The translations under genes and the position numbers were made by a program. Below are positions 63,383 through 64,000 of a stretch of 64,000 nt of DNA, piece after piece. The notes beneath the pieces are model-generated. The model ran no database searches. It was not told where the DNA came from and saw nothing but the letters and a program-made list of their open reading frames with translations. The number at the start of each line of letters is the position of its first letter. Positions within the stretch are counted from its first letter, which is position 1. The DNA is taken from positions 3,680,676-3,744,675 of the forward strand of contig NZ_CP147012.1 of assembly GCF_037126285.1 (NCBI RefSeq), in the 5' to 3' direction. The stretch comes from Bernardetia sp. MNP-M8 (lineage in GTDB: Bacteria > Bacteroidota > Bacteroidia > Cytophagales > Bernardetiaceae).

Positions 63383-64000
63383 TCAATCTAGCATTAATTT
63401 CTTATAGCGAAGAAGTGCTAAAAGTTGAATGTAAAGGGTTGTACGAGTACTTGCAAAATTACTCTTTTCACTATCTGCATCTACTCTCAAAGCTCCAAAA
63501 TAGAAACAAACTTTATTTTTTGCATTTTTAATATATTCCTCTATTATAGCTTTATCGCTTGAGAAGGAATTATTTTCATTATTTATTAATAATGTATCAT
63601 ATGTATCTGCTTCTGTTTTTCTTTCTTTATATTCCTCTTCTGTTAATATAAGAATATTGTTTTTGTTAAAATCATATTTATCAAAAAAATCACTTATAAA
63701 ACCTGCATCTTTTCCTACTTTTACAAGTGCAACTATTTTTGCTCTATTGATAAGTTGAAATTCTTCTCTTTGGTTTTCGATAATAGCTTTCATTTCTTCC
63801 TTACTAGTATTCGCAACTTTAGCAAGTGTTTCTATAATTTCGTTCTCTATTTGAGAAGCTAATTCTTCACTATCCTCTTTTGCTTTTTTGTGAGTATCTG
63901 TTATAATTTTGTTTATTTCCATTTTTACTTTTTCTATCTCACTTGCTAATATTTTACTAACCTTTGTTTTATAAGTTGTGAAGAAAATAATAATTGCACC
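63383..64000 (-). CDS. Membrane-anchored coiled-coil protein with Rossmann-like domain (5' end outside window)
   Basis: The frame stays open to the right edge, so the gene begins outside. The ATG at 63922 is internal: the 26 preceding codons encode a hydrophobic stretch (GAIIIFFTTYKTKVSKIL) leading into a coiled coil (to about residue 75 of the visible part). After that comes an alpha/beta domain of about 120 residues with strands IVALVKVGKDAGF, NNILILTEEEY, YDTLLINNEN and KVCFYFGALR, and a conserved-looking end NFASTRTTLYIQLLALLRY. It resembles a nucleotide- or ligand-binding Rossmann-like module; I cannot name it with certainty. Confidence 0.6.
   Translation of the reverse strand, partial: GAIIIFFTTYKTKVSKILASEIEKVKMEINKIITDTHKKAKEDSEELASQIENEIIETLAKVANTSKEEMKAIIENQREEFQLINRAKIVALVKVGKDAGFISDFFDKYDFNKNNILILTEEEYKERKTEADTYDTLLINNENNSFSSDKAIIEEYIKNAKNKVCFYFGALRVDADSEKSNFASTRTTLYIQLLALLRYKKLMLD

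Noticed and set aside
1-64000. CRISPR array, tRNA or rRNA genes
   Set aside because: I found no regularly spaced repeat-spacer structure, no cloverleaf-like sequence with a TTCGA loop in the right frame, and no rRNA-like stretch. A covariance scan would be decisive.

Overview
The window looks like chromosomal DNA from a low-GC member of the Bacteroidota, most likely a Cytophagales-type gliding bacterium (a Bernardetia/Flexibacter-like relative is my best guess, by inference only). The signs are: almost no Shine-Dalgarno sequences; promoters of the Bacteroidota type (-7 box TAnnTTTG) before several genes; many lipoproteins whose cysteine is followed by acidic residues; and family content such as HmuY, DUF6607, SiaB/SiaC, SPOR, KTSC, DUF1801 and WG-repeat proteins. 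I see no tRNA, rRNA, CRISPR array, prophage or replication origin.

Layout. 1-1390: the end of a macro-domain gene and two small membrane proteins. 1.4-3.3 kb: an SMP-30/strictosidine-synthase-like protein and a Crp-type regulator. 3.4-10.6 kb: a complete tripartite efflux operon read leftward (TetR regulator, TolC-like outer-membrane channel, adaptor lipoprotein, RND pump), with a candidate TetR operator overlapping its promoter region. 10.8-14.8 kb: a two-gene Septu-like anti-phage operon (PtuA-type ATPase, then a PtuB-type HNH nuclease) whose nuclease gene is split at its fifth codon by a complete 1,208-bp IS4-family element with a 9-bp target duplication. 15-19.7 kb: a haem-uptake locus (TonB-dependent receptor, DoxX-like protein, HmuY) transcribed divergently from a DUF6607 gene across a strikingly symmetrical promoter/operator region.

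20-27 kb: a SiaB-like kinase and SiaC-like phosphoprotein pair, an OmpA-like protein, a beta-propeller protein, an ABC ATPase, a GDPD lipoprotein and a small outer-membrane barrel. 27.5-41.4 kb: mostly housekeeping genes (isocitrate dehydrogenase, prfA, aspS) with a Uma2 nuclease, zinc metallopeptidase, PfkB kinase, SPOR protein, SpoIIAA-like protein, LolC/E-like permease and a HAD protein. 41-50.3 kb: PLP decarboxylase with two small paralogous membrane proteins, oligopeptidase B, GNAT, frr, DUF1801 and folB. 50.3-58.4 kb: a candidate small RNA or leader before folB, a giant WG-repeat protein, TetR plus membrane protein, a lipocalin-like lipoprotein, and topA with a histone-H1-like tail. 58.6-60.6 kb: a repeat-rich patch with a 5'-truncated gene and a gene bracketed by inverted repeats. 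60.9-64 kb: a hybrid response-regulator/histidine kinase, a KTSC protein, and a membrane-anchored coiled-coil protein that runs off the window.

A recurring theme is the spacer DNA: many intergenic gaps carry long, nearly perfect palindromes of differing sequence, in two places arranged as facing pairs (BIME-like). The best leads for unusual biology are the IS-split ATPase/HNH defence operon, the mirror-symmetric haem promoter, the folB leader/sRNA, and the unidentified gene at the right edge.
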